From Sinorhizobium fredii (lineage in GTDB: Bacteria; Pseudomonadota; Alphaproteobacteria; Rhizobiales; Rhizobiaceae), in the NCBI RefSeq assembly GCF_002944405.1, contig NZ_CP024308.1:323882-387881 (forward strand): a DNA stretch of 64,000 nt, given 5' to 3'. The notes beneath the pieces were generated by a model, which saw only the letters and a list, made by a program, of their open reading frames with translations, was not told the origin of the DNA and ran no database searches. The position numbers and the translations under genes are program-made. Positions 54,600 through 62,785 of this stretch are shown one piece after another; the stretch's first letter is position 1, and every line of letters starts with the position of its first letter.

Positions 54600-54658
54600 A
54601 AGAAAAACCGCTCCCGAACAAGTCCGGAAGCGGGGGTCAAAGAGTAGATAAATAAGCC
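54600..54658 (-). ncRNA. ctRNA-like antisense RNA for the divergent repC
   Basis: Read on the minus strand: -35 TTGACA (54693-54688), 17-bp spacer, weak -10 GAGAAA (54670-54665), then after ~25 nt a GC-rich hairpin (arms 54623-54633 and 54608-54617) followed by TTTTTCTTTTC, a textbook intrinsic terminator. Its place upstream of repC and opposite to it matches the antisense ctRNAs that limit RepC synthesis in repABC plasmids. Confidence 0.5.
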
Positions 54659-54863
54659 GAATCCTTTCTCGCAGACCCTCCCTTCCCTGTCAATTGCAAA
54701 AGCACCTTTTCGGTGAACGGCGAAGCTTTGCCTGGTCCCTAAGCGGAGACGAGAGAATACCCAAAGGCATCAGCGGCCGATCGGCCGCAGGATAACGCCG
54801 CAGCGTGCGCAATACCGGCGTCTGGCCGAGTCGGCGGAGATCGGAACCGTAACGCGTGCTCAA

Positions 54864-56027
54864 TTGGCCGTGCTTGCGCAAAGCCTGACATGCACAGGGC
54901 TAATCAACGGGACCAAAAGCCACCTGTTGGTGGCGCTGATCAACACGACCCCCGCCGAATCGTTCGACAAGTCCGGCAGGCCGATCGTTTTCAAGTCCAA
55001 CCAGCAACTGGCCTTTGAGATCGGCCGGTCGATCGGTCGCGTCAGCCGGATGCTGTCGCGCCTGTTCGACGCTGGTCTGATCACGATGCAGGACAGCGGC
55101 AACTATAAGCGCTATCCGATCCGCAACGGCGACGCCGAGATCACGGACGGTTGCGGGATCGACCTTCGAATCCTGATCGTTCGATGTGCCGAACTCGACG
55201 AGCTCGTGAGACAGGTTCGGGCTGAGAAGAAAGCTGCCGACGCTGCGCTGCGGCGCTATCGTGGGGCGCTTCGCAATGCCCGCTATGCCCTTTCGGCAGC
55301 AGCAGAGCTTTCCGGACAGATATTGGATCGCATCCGATCCCGCATTGAGCGCGTAAGCAACTTTGTCGGAGCTGCCGGTAAGGCCACCAGCGAGATCCTG
55401 CGCCGCGCAATCGCCATTTTGGAGTTGCTTGTGGAGCGGCTGATGCATCTCCCCCGCCGGTCTGCAAAGGTGTCGGAAACCAAGAATATGACATGCCCGC
55501 ATGTCGAAAACGGCATGCACATACAGATTACAACCCCTCATCCCTTTGACGATAGTAGTAAGGAACGGCGTTCGGCTAACGCCGAACAACCTAATTCGCT
55601 TAAGGCTGGCTCCGCCAGCAAATGGGCTTTTGAAAAAAGCCTGAGGCGACGCCGGAGCGAAAGCAACCAGCCACGGCGCTTGCAGCAGGCAATGGTGGCA
55701 TTGCAAGACGTGCTTAGGGCGGTGCCAGCGCTGAAGACCTACGGGTTTGCCCCCAGCAGTTGGGCCGACCTGGCGCGGGCCGTCCCGCTGATGTGTCGCT
55801 TTGCCGGGATCTCCGAGGATGCCCGCGCCCGCGCCGTCGAGCAGATGGGTGAGCAGCAAGCCGCCGTCGCGGTCGCCGTGACACTCGAGAAATACGACCG
55901 GCAGGACGTGACTTCGCCGGGAGGCTATTTGCGGGCCATGACGGACCGCGCTAGAGCGGGCGAATTGCATCTCGCCCGCTCTGTCTTCGGGCTCGCCGCC
56001 CGAAATTCCATGGAGGTCAGACATTGA
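54864..56027 (+). CDS. repC: Divergent RepC-type replication initiator
   Basis: 387 residues as drawn from TTG 54864. N-terminal winged-helix-like part (SNQQLAFEIGRSIGRVSRMLSRLFDAGLITMQDSGNYKRYPIRNG aligns in pattern with SNDQLSVRAHGIAGTTLRRH and GLIQRKDSANGKRYARKDDSG of the canonical RepC) and a C-terminal RepC domain (AVPALKTYGFAPSSWADLARAV, AVAVTLEKYDRQDVTSPGGYLRAMTDRA). The AT-richer stretch at about 55500-55600 may contain the origin. The start is unresolved: the frame is open back to 54717 without ATG or GTG, and upstream residues look coding. A ctRNA-like unit precedes it. No repA/repB accompanies it, as in repC-only rhizobial replicons. The thermonuclease gene overlaps its stop. Confidence 0.8.
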   Translation: MAVLAQSLTCTGLINGTKSHLLVALINTTPAESFDKSGRPIVFKSNQQLAFEIGRSIGRVSRMLSRLFDAGLITMQDSGNYKRYPIRNGDAEITDGCGIDLRILIVRCAELDELVRQVRAEKKAADAALRRYRGALRNARYALSAAAELSGQILDRIRSRIERVSNFVGAAGKATSEILRRAIAILELLVERLMHLPRRSAKVSETKNMTCPHVENGMHIQITTPHPFDDSSKERRSANAEQPNSLKAGSASKWAFEKSLRRRRSESNQPRRLQQAMVALQDVLRAVPALKTYGFAPSSWADLARAVPLMCRFAGISEDARARAVEQMGEQQAAVAVAVTLEKYDRQDVTSPGGYLRAMTDRARAGELHLARSVFGLAARNSMEVRH

Positions 56028-56536
56028 GACGTAACGCTTTGCCGGCGCTATTAGCCACCCTAGTCATCTTACACGGTTCGGCGGAGGCCGCCGATTATTC
56101 CGGCCGTGCGCGTGTGATCGATGGCGACACCATCAGTATCAGGAATCAGCGGATCAGGATCGCAGCCATCGATGCTTGCGAGCGCGACCAGACCGGATTG
56201 AGAGATGGGAAGGTTTGGCGCTGTGGCGTCGCAGCCCGCAGCTATCTGGGAAAGATGGTCGACGGCCAGCATGTTCGCTGCAACATCATCGATCGGGATC
56301 AGTATCACCGCCTGGTGGGCCAGTGCTTCATTGGAGACGTCGATATCGGCCTTTCGATGGTGAAGGCAGGACTGGCGGAGGCAATGCTACGGTATCTGCC
56401 GGCAACCCACTCGATCAGCGAGGTCGAGTACGGCCAGGCCGAGAACCGCGCCCGCGATAATGGCTTTGGCATGTGGTCGGCCGAGATCGAGAGCCCGCAC
56501 GTCTATCGTCGTTCCAAACCTTCCGGGAACCAATGA
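56024..56536 (+). CDS. Secreted thermonuclease (SNase-like)
   Basis: 170 residues with a signal peptide (ALPALLATLVILHGSAEAA). SNase fold: ARVIDGDTISIRNQRIRIAAIDACERDQ (Asp and Arg/Glu of the active site), AARSYLGKMVDG, and RDQYHRLVGQCFIG with the second catalytic Arg. TTG 56024 overlaps the repC stop and has GGAGGT upstream, so it is coupled to repC. Such nucleases are frequent in rhizobial plasmid transfer-associated regions, though their part in transfer is not established. Confidence 0.85.
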   Translation: MRRNALPALLATLVILHGSAEAADYSGRARVIDGDTISIRNQRIRIAAIDACERDQTGLRDGKVWRCGVAARSYLGKMVDGQHVRCNIIDRDQYHRLVGQCFIGDVDIGLSMVKAGLAEAMLRYLPATHSISEVEYGQAENRARDNGFGMWSAEIESPHVYRRSKPSGNQ

Positions 56537-56937
56537 CCTGCGAGATAGCCAATACGGAGCAGTGGCGCCGACGGCGCGCGAAGCATATTGCTCCAGTGTC
56601 GCCATTGGTAATCACCGGAAAACCTGTTGATCAGGTCGCGTCATTGCATCATATTGGCGCAGATTGTGCGGTTGGTACGTCGCTGACAAACGGGGAAACG
56701 TTGCCAAAACGGTTCAAGCCACACTCCTCCAAGGCGGTTGCTTGTGACGCTCGTTCGCACGTCGACGCGGTTTACGCAAAGCGGACGCCACAAAAATTTC
56801 CCCGCCTTCGGCTTCCTCGCGAAACAAATTTTTGGCGTCCTCTCGCCTCCTCCGCTCACGCTCCGGCCTACGGTGCGCACCGCTTTCCGCCGTGCCTTTG
56901 GAACGATCATCGCAACCACCAAAGAGGAGTGAAAGAC
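56537..56937. other. Intergenic between thermonuclease and DUF736 genes
   Basis: 401 bp. A frame from ATG 56533 (overlapping the thermonuclease stop) is open into the DUF736 gene but its composition (Arg/Pro/His-rich) looks non-coding. GTGAAAGAC and AAAGAGGAG near 56921-56938 form the ribosome site of the next gene. Confidence 0.5.
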
Positions 56938-57270
56938 ATGAACATCACCAACTACATCCAGTTCGACGGCGACAACCTCGACACCGCAAAGGGCGCCGGC
57001 CTCATCTCCACTATCGACCGCGACATGGACATCAAGGTCGTGCCGTTCGAGTCCGACAATGAAAAGGCCCCGACGCACCGCGTCTACGCCAAATCACCGC
57101 GCGGCCATGACATCGAGGTCGGTGGCATCTGGAAGAAAGAGAACCAGGACGGCAAGCCGTACTACACCCTCTCGATCCGCAAGCTTCGCTACAACGCCAA
57201 TCTCGGCCGGTTCCCCGGCCAGGACGATGCCTCCCTGCAGGCGATCATCGAATGGGAACCGCGCGATTAA
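56938..57270 (+). CDS. DUF736 family protein
   Basis: 110 residues. Typical DUF736 features: THRVYAKSPRGHDIEVGGIWKKENQDGKPYYTLSI (in parts: HRVYAKSPRGHDIEVGGIW and QDGKPYYTLSIR) and a C-terminal ASLQAIIEWEP. Small soluble OB-like protein found on alphaproteobacterial plasmids near ParB-like, ArdC and thermonuclease genes; function unknown. ATG 56938 follows AGAGGAG (56924-56930). Confidence 0.82.
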   Translation: MNITNYIQFDGDNLDTAKGAGLISTIDRDMDIKVVPFESDNEKAPTHRVYAKSPRGHDIEVGGIWKKENQDGKPYYTLSIRKLRYNANLGRFPGQDDASLQAIIEWEPRD

Positions 57271-57390
57271 TCCGCTCACAGCGCCCGGCGAGTAGCTGGG
57301 CGCTCACCTTCGAAAGGCCGGAAGATCCGGCAAATTGCTGGATTTTCAGCATTTTTCCTGCTAGGGTGGCCCGTAATTGGAGATTTGCCG

Positions 57391-57594
57391 ATGAACGTTC
57401 ATTCCCGCCGTCCGGATCGTTCCCCGGAAGCCATCGAGAAGCGGCGCAAGGCCGCCGAGCAGGCGCGCGCTGCCAATATCCGGCAGGGCTACGTTCACGA
57501 TCCTGTTCTCGAGGAGGCGACCGCGCGGTATGTCGCCGGCGACATCACCCGCGAGGAATACCGGCAGCTCATGATCGAGCCGCCTGTTAAATAA
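57391..57594 (+). CDS. VbhA-type antitoxin with degenerate inhibitory motif
   Basis: 67 residues, helical. ARYVAGDITREEYRQLM is the C-terminal signature of VbhA-family antitoxins, which bind Fic toxins and block ATP binding through the helix motif (S/T)xxxE(G/N). At the matching place this protein has ANIRQG: Ala for Ser and Gln for the inhibitory Glu. It lies 71 nt upstream of the decayed Fic gene, the usual antitoxin-toxin order. ATG 57391 is preferred over TTG 57385. Confidence 0.75.
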   Translation: MNVHSRRPDRSPEAIEKRRKAAEQARAANIRQGYVHDPVLEEATARYVAGDITREEYRQLMIEPPVK

Positions 57595-57665
57595 CCTCCC
57601 GATCAACCTTCAAGAGCAGAAGGCCGCCAGAGCTTAGAGCTGGCGGCTTTTTGTTGAGCTTCGCC

Positions 57666-58282
57666 ATGGCTGATGAGCGCCCCAAGGGTTCTTATACCTA
57701 CCCAAACACGTCAGATGATCCGGACCGGACGAACGTTTTAAAAAACAGATGGGGAATTGAAACCCATTCCGAGTTACGCGTGAAAGAGTATCGCGCGACC
57801 GCCGTGCGGATGGCGGAAATTGCTGAAGGCGACGGTCCAGAAAGGCAATTTTGACAAAGCCCACTTGAAGGCGATTCACGGCTGGATTTTTCAGATGTCT
57901 ACGAATGGGCCGGTCATACGCGCAACGAAAGTCCGATAGTTGAGGGGCAGCGCGTAGAGCCGATCGGTGGCCTATCCAAGGGCGGCTCGTCATTCCTGCC
58001 CGGCTCGCGCATAGAAATGGCCTGGACGAGGCGTTGAAGCCGATCCGAGACCCGCAGGCCCTTCGCAATGCAACGCCCGAAAAGTTCGCTGAGCGGGCCG
58101 GAAGAGTCCTCTCAGAGCTGAATTATGTGCACCCGTTCAGAGAGGGGAACGGACGTGCCCAGGAGGCGTTTATTTCCGAGCTGGGCCGCCATTACGACCA
58201 CGAGATCGACTTCTCCGCAATTACCAAACCGCGCATGATCGAGGCGTCAATCGAGACCACGAACGACCGTCCAGTCCCGTGA
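57666..58282 (+). pseudogene. Fic-domain toxin (VbhT-like), three frameshifts
   Basis: Can be followed as ADERPKGSYTYPNTSDDPDR, RVKEYRATAVRMAEIAEGDG (frame 3), then QKGNFDKAHLKAIHGWIF (frame 1, shift near 57835), DVYEWAGHTRNESPIVEGQ and LSKGGSSFLPGSRIEM (frame 3, shift near 57893), then DEALKPIRDPQAL and the catalytic loop HPFREGNGRAQEAF (frame 2, shift near 58021). The loop matches HPFx(D/E)GNGRxxx, so the AMP-transfer site itself is intact, but the chain cannot be made whole. A class I AMPylating toxin in the ancestor. Confidence 0.82.
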
Positions 58283-58707
58283 TGAAGCACGTCATTGAGG
58301 ACGCGATGAACCCGGGCCGTCGGGAGGCCATTCGATCCGCATTCGAAGACTTGCGCGAGGTCGGGGAAGAGCCTTTGCACCATCATGTTCGCACTGCCCG
58401 CGCCCAAATCACTGGCCACATTCTCGGCCACGACAATCGCGTCGCCAGCCTTGTGACCGATCAAGGGATTGTCGTCGCCGATCGCGCGGACCTGCCGGAG
58501 AAGTTGCCAGACGAGGAGGAGATCACCTTCACTGCCCGGTCGGACTTTTCCCGAGTGAGGCGAGAGCAGTCGGCCCAGGAGGCGCAATCGCAGCCGGGGC
58601 CAGCGCGGCAGCCACAGCAGGACCATAACCCGGAGTTGAAGGCGATCGAGGCGCAATTGACGGCACAGCGCAGTCGGGAGCGTGATGACCACGATCGCGA
58701 GCGGTAA
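58279..58707 (+). pseudogene. Probable C-terminal domain of the Fic protein, now a separate frame
   Basis: 142 residues from GTG 58279, overlapping the previous frame's stop. NPGRREAIRSAFEDLREVGEE, GHILGHDNRVASLVTDQGIVVAD and EEITFTARSDFSRVR resemble the small domain that follows the Fic fold in VbhT-like toxins, so it is likely the same gene after a fourth shift or a former stop. The last ~50 residues are Gln/Arg-rich and low-complexity. It could alternatively be an independent small protein. Confidence 0.5.
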
Positions 58708-58929
58708 CCTGCCCACCGGCTCTTTAAGCTGCAAGAGCTATCCGTGAGCAGAAGGCGCCGATGTTCTGCGCCCTCTCCTTCCGTTGGGTGATTTGACGGA
58801 CAAGCTACGATAGCCCCTCCCCCAGGCAACCGCTGGCGCGGTCCTCCACTTTTGTTGCGGCCCTTCGGGTGCATGGGCTCGCTTCGGCTATCTCCGTTTT
58901 TTGCCGTCAACCGACGGAAGGAGACGGCA

Positions 58930-59811
58930 ATGCAGAGCATCAAGGACACCTACCAGCGCATTACCGATGCCATCATCGAGCAGCTTGAAGCCGGCACAAA
59001 GCCGTGGATCCGGCCCTGGCGCGGAAACAGCCGCGGCTCCCTCGTTCCCCGCCGCGCCACAGGCGAAGCCTATCGCGGGATCAACGTCCTAATGCTGTGG
59101 CTCGCAAGCGAGCTCGCCGGCTACGAGGAAAGCACCTGGATGACCTACCGCCAAGCTCAAGATCTCGGCGGCCAGGTCCGAAAGGGCGAGAAAGGTTCCC
59201 TCGTCGTCAAGTACGGCACCTTCACCCCCAAGGAGCGCGAGGATGACGACGAACGCGCAATTCCCTATCTCAAGGGCTACACAGTCTTCAACGTCGAGCA
59301 GATCGAGAACCTTCCAGACCGGTTCTATCGACCGGCCGAGGATCTGCCGGCGACGCCAGTTCCGCATCTTGAGACCGTCGAAACCTTCGTCCGCAACACC
59401 GGCGCGGCGATCACCTACGGCGGAACAACCGCCTGCTATCGTCCCGCCCCCGACGACATCCTCATGCCCGATCGGGCACGCTTCGCGGACGAGGTTCACC
59501 TCTACTCGACCTTGCTGCACGAAATGTCGCATTGGTCAGGCGCAAAGCATCGCCTCGACCGTGACTTGAGCGGCCGATTCGGCAGTGAAAGCTACGCCGT
59601 CGAGGAGCTGGTTGCCGAGCTCTCCGCTTCATTCCTCTGCGCTGATCTTGGAGTGGCCCACGATCCTCGCGACAATACCGCCACTTATCTGGAAAGCTGG
59701 CTCAAGGTGTTGAAGAACGACAAGCGGGCGATCATCACCGCAGCCGCCAAGGCTCAGGCCGCAGCCGACTTTCTGCACGAACTTCAAACGACTGGCATTC
59801 CGCCAGTATGA
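58930..59811 (+). CDS. ardC: ArdC-family antirestriction protein
   Basis: 293 residues. N-terminal ssDNA-binding domain (QSIKDTYQRITDAIIEQLEAG, PWRGNSRGSLVPRRATGEAYRGINVL) and C-terminal zincin-like domain with HEMSHWSG (zinc His pair and Glu, about residues 197-204) and EELVAELSASFLCADLG. ATG 58930 follows GGAAGGAGA (58917-58925). In other plasmids ArdC protects incoming DNA from restriction during conjugation, which fits a transfer-associated region. Confidence 0.9.
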   Translation: MQSIKDTYQRITDAIIEQLEAGTKPWIRPWRGNSRGSLVPRRATGEAYRGINVLMLWLASELAGYEESTWMTYRQAQDLGGQVRKGEKGSLVVKYGTFTPKEREDDDERAIPYLKGYTVFNVEQIENLPDRFYRPAEDLPATPVPHLETVETFVRNTGAAITYGGTTACYRPAPDDILMPDRARFADEVHLYSTLLHEMSHWSGAKHRLDRDLSGRFGSESYAVEELVAELSASFLCADLGVAHDPRDNTATYLESWLKVLKNDKRAIITAAAKAQAAADFLHELQTTGIPPV

Positions 59812-59823
59812 TCCCGCGCAAAA

Positions 59824-59839
59824 GTTCCCCGCGGGGAAC
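59824..59839. promoter_or_regulatory. parS: parS site 1
   Basis: GTTCCCCGCGGGGAAC, a perfect 16-bp palindrome matching the RepB consensus GTTNNCNGCNGNNAAC. Confidence 0.9.
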
Positions 59840-59950
59840 TGTGTCGCGAATTCCGTCGCCGCCGGCGGTTTGTTCGTCAGCGCAGACGGGCATCACTATT
59901 TGCGTGTGATGAATCTGGGGGAGGGGAAGGGGCTCGCTTCCCAGAAACGA

Positions 59951-59966
59951 GTTCCCCGCGGGGAAC
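59951..59966. promoter_or_regulatory. parS: parS site 2
   Basis: Identical 16-bp palindrome GTTCCCCGCGGGGAAC. Confidence 0.9.
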
Positions 59967-60101
59967 TATGGACAAGCTGCCGCTCTGCAGCCTAGGCCGC
60001 CGCATCATTAGCGCAGCCTTTTGCCGATCATCATGATCTGACCCACCTTCTCCGAATCGGGACGACTGGGTTGGCGCCAGTTCGACCCACTTCATGTTCA
60101 A

Positions 60102-60117
60102 GTTCCCCGCGGGGAAC
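60102..60117. promoter_or_regulatory. parS: parS site 3
   Basis: Identical 16-bp palindrome GTTCCCCGCGGGGAAC. Confidence 0.9.
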
Positions 60118-60227
60118 CGGTGGCAAACTTCGTCGTGACTGCTGCGTTTCGCCGGCACGGACGGGAATATTCAGGTTTTTGCTTCACGGTCTGGGGCGCT
60201 GCGTGCCTATTCCCTCTGGTGCCGGAA

Positions 60228-60243
60228 GTTCCCCGCGGCAAAC
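60228..60243. promoter_or_regulatory. parS: parS site 4, imperfect
   Basis: GTTCCCCGCGGCAAAC. It still fits GTTNNCNGCNGNNAAC but is no longer a perfect palindrome; nearest to repA, so RepB binding here could also affect repA transcription. Confidence 0.8.
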
Positions 60244-60436
60244 TGTGAAAAACTTAGCCATTCACATCTGATCTGAATTCACGTGCCACAATTGATGCGC
60301 CGGGCCGAATCGGAGTACTGGTTAGTTGCGGAGAAAACTCGAAATTGCGGGTTTTTGAGTAGTTATGGGGTTGTTAGCAGATCGTTAACCACAACAGCGG
60401 TTAAGTGGTGAGAGTGACCACCAAGGATTCTTTTTG

Positions 60437-61612
60437 ATGACGCGACACCTCAGCAGTCTTTCCTTCATGGAGAATTTCTCCAGCAAGCTCGAGCTGGCGT
60501 TGAACAATTTGAGCATGGCGCAGTTCCCGCCGGATGCGCGGCGCACTATGCGCAAGTTCACATCTACCGAAGTCGCTCAGCTTTTAGATGTCACCGAAGC
60601 CTACATCCGGCAGGTTGCTGCAAAGGAGCAGGGCCCTTCCCCCGAAATCTCCAATGGTCGCCGGCTCTATACCCTAGAGCAGGTCCTTGAACTGCGCATG
60701 GCGCTCGCCGCCAATGGCCGAAAGAAATGGATGAATCCGCGCCGTTCAGGCAACGAACAGTGCCAGATCATCGCAGTGACCAATTTCAAGGGCGGCTCCA
60801 GCAAGACGTCGACCACCATCCATCTTGGACATTACCTGGCTTTACGCGGCTACCGCGTTCTAGCTGTTGATCTTGACCCGCAGGCGTCGCTGACAGCTCT
60901 GCATGGCAATCTCCCGAACTTCGACTACAGAGGCGGGGATACCCTCTATTCGGCAATTCGTTTCGAGGATCCGGTTCCAACAACGTCGATCGTTCACCAA
61001 ACGCATATCGCCGGCTTCGACGTGATATGCGCCGGCCTCGAACTCACCGAATTTGAAACGGCCGTCGCGCTGGAGATGCGACGGGCTGGAGGGACAGGCT
61101 TTCTGCTTCGCGTTTCCCAGGCCCTCGAACAGGTGGCGGACGACTACGATTTCATTCTGATGGATTCGGCGCCATCTTTGAACTTCTTGACGCTGTCATC
61201 CCTCACCGCTGCGACAGGCGTCGTTATCCCTGTTCCGGCGCACATGCTTGACGTGGACTCGACCGCCAAATTCCTCGAGCTCGCTGCATCATATATGCAG
61301 ATCCTCGATGAGGTAGGCACGTCGGCGCAATGGGATTTCGCGAAGTTCCTCATTACGAAATTTGAACCTAACGACCACCCCCAGGCCAATATGTCAGCCC
61401 TCATGCGGCAGGTGTTTGGTGAAGACCTGCTGTTGAACTCCGTCATCAAGTCAACTGCGGTCGCAGATGCGCTCACCTGGAAACAAAGTCTGTACGAGGT
61501 GCAGCGGACGCGCTTCTCCGCTCCTAAGACCTATGACCGCGCCATCGAGTCCATCAATGCGGCCAACGCCGAACTGGAAAGCCTGTTCTGGAAGGCATGG
61601 GGGAGAGAATGA
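60437..61612 (+). CDS. repA: Plasmid partition ATPase RepA (ParA family)
   Basis: 391 residues. N-terminal DNA-binding part (FTSTEVAQLLDVTEAYIRQVA, MerR-like) and a ParA ATPase domain with the deviant Walker A KGGSSKTST (about 119-127), VDLDPQASLTAL and FILMDSAPSLNFL (Walker B region). ATG 60437 is preferred; a TTG one codon upstream is possible. RepA segregates the plasmid with RepB and autoregulates the operon. The stop overlaps the repB start (ATGA), as usual. Confidence 0.95.
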   Translation: MTRHLSSLSFMENFSSKLELALNNLSMAQFPPDARRTMRKFTSTEVAQLLDVTEAYIRQVAAKEQGPSPEISNGRRLYTLEQVLELRMALAANGRKKWMNPRRSGNEQCQIIAVTNFKGGSSKTSTTIHLGHYLALRGYRVLAVDLDPQASLTALHGNLPNFDYRGGDTLYSAIRFEDPVPTTSIVHQTHIAGFDVICAGLELTEFETAVALEMRRAGGTGFLLRVSQALEQVADDYDFILMDSAPSLNFLTLSSLTAATGVVIPVPAHMLDVDSTAKFLELAASYMQILDEVGTSAQWDFAKFLITKFEPNDHPQANMSALMRQVFGEDLLLNSVIKSTAVADALTWKQSLYEVQRTRFSAPKTYDRAIESINAANAELESLFWKAWGRE

Positions 61613-62598
61613 GCCGCAAGGATTCGAAAGGTCTGTTTGCTAACGTCCTGGGTCAGCTCGAGAGCTCGCCTGAAAGGGGAGGTGGTCAGAGAACGACGTC
61701 CCCACATCTTCTGAAAGTGGCGGCTGGGGTCAGGCAAATCCAGGAGCGCAGCGAGTTCGCTGAGCGGCTGCTGAAGGATGGCGGTCAGATCATCGAGGTT
61801 GACCCGGACGATGTTCTGGATTCGGCGATTCCGGATCGCTTCGCGTCCGCATACGATGCGGCGAATCTCACCGAACTCATGCAGTCGATGGGAGAGCATG
61901 GGCAGAGTACACCCGGCCTTGTGCGCGCAGTGCAGGGAGCCGCCAAGCCGTTTCAGATCGTTTTCGGTCGCCGTCGACTCGCAGCCGCCAAACTCTTGGG
62001 CATTAAGTTCAAGGCGATAGCACGGGATCTCAGTGATGAGGATGCGGTCGTTCTCCAGGGCGAGGAGAATAGCAATCGCAATGATCTCTCCTTCATAGAG
62101 CGTTGCCTTTTCGCGCATTCGCAGGAGGCGGCCGGTTTCGGTCGCGATGTGATCTGTAAGTCACTGAGCACTGGCAAATCGCATATTTCGGAAATGATCC
62201 GGCTCGCCAACACATTGCCGCGAGAGATTGTGCTGGAGATTGGCCCGGCCCGAGAGATCGGCCGTCGGCGCTGGCTAGACCTGGAAGCTCGATGGGCGGC
62301 ACATGCGGAGCCGCTCCAGGCGGCCCGGGAAGCGCTCAGCCGACCCGAAACTCTGAGCGGAGGAAGCGACGTCCGATTTACCGCCGTCTTTGACGTGCTC
62401 GGCGCGGAGCGAGACTCCGCCTTAGCGACCGCAGACGCCACGCAGCTCGTAGCCCACGGCCTTGTTTTGGGGCAGGTGAGCCACGCCAAATCCGGCTCCA
62501 AACTCGCCTTCAACAAATCCGTGCCAGCTGGGTTCGTCGACTTCGTTGCGGCGCAGATTGAGACTCTGCACGATCAGTTCGTGCAGCGAAATAGATAG
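61609..62598 (+). CDS. repB: Plasmid partition protein RepB (ParB family)
   Basis: 329 residues. ParB/Spo0J core: VDPDDVLDSAIPDRF, SMGEHGQSTPGLVRAV, FGRRRLAAAKLLG, LQGEENSNRNDLSFIERCLFA (box II; Arg patch), and helix-turn-helix LSTGKSHISEMIRLAN that reads the parS sites. ATG 61609 overlaps the repA stop; an in-frame ATG 12 nt upstream would extend into repA. The C-terminal dimerisation part ends AAQIETLHDQFVQRNR. The four parS sites upstream are its binding targets. Confidence 0.95.
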   Translation: MSRKDSKGLFANVLGQLESSPERGGGQRTTSPHLLKVAAGVRQIQERSEFAERLLKDGGQIIEVDPDDVLDSAIPDRFASAYDAANLTELMQSMGEHGQSTPGLVRAVQGAAKPFQIVFGRRRLAAAKLLGIKFKAIARDLSDEDAVVLQGEENSNRNDLSFIERCLFAHSQEAAGFGRDVICKSLSTGKSHISEMIRLANTLPREIVLEIGPAREIGRRRWLDLEARWAAHAEPLQAAREALSRPETLSGGSDVRFTAVFDVLGAERDSALATADATQLVAHGLVLGQVSHAKSGSKLAFNKSVPAGFVDFVAAQIETLHDQFVQRNR

Positions 62599-62632
62599 TA
62601 GTTCACAGAATTGGAACTAGGAGGATAACCGC

Positions 62633-62688
62633 AAAAGAAAAAGGCCCCCAAACGTTGCCGTCGTGGAAGCCCTTCTCTGTGTTCTAGC
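62633..62688 (-). ncRNA. repABC antisense ctRNA
   Basis: On the minus strand: -35 TTGACT (62723-62718), 17-bp spacer, -10 GATTCT (62700-62695), then a short transcript ending in a hairpin (GGCTTCC / GGGGGCC with two G-U pairs, 62642-62672) followed by TTTTTCTTTT. This is the conserved position of the incompatibility ctRNA that represses repC translation in repABC plasmids. The exact 5' end is inferred. Confidence 0.65.
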
Positions 62689-62694
62689 AGACCG

Positions 62695-62723
62695 AGAATC
62701 GCATTTCCCCGAATCCCAGTCAA
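62695..62723 (-). promoter_or_regulatory. ctRNA promoter
   Basis: TTGACT - 17 bp - GATTCT on the minus strand in the repB-repC gap; good spacing and -35 match. Confidence 0.55.
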
Positions 62724-62785
62724 GAGTCCTTTGGCACCGTTTTTTGGTGAGCGGATTTCTTTTGCCTTCTGAAAGGTAAAGGAAA

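Larger units (their letters stand above)
54226..54863. other. Regulatory region upstream of the divergent repC
   Basis: 638 bp without a protein gene. It is AT-richer than its neighbours and contains a 20-bp palindrome (54529-54548) and a ctRNA-like antisense unit (about 54592-54693). Nothing else was recognised. Confidence 0.6.
59812..60436. other. repABC upstream region with centromere cluster
   Basis: 625 bp without a gene. It holds four parS sites spaced 127, 151 and 126 bp; the repA promoter presumably lies between the last site (60228) and the start. A minus-strand frame here is only a shadow. Confidence 0.7.

Noticed and set aside
56473..57270. 265-residue protein ending in DUF736
   Set aside because: The DUF736 part begins at 56938 with its own ribosome site; upstream residues look non-coding.
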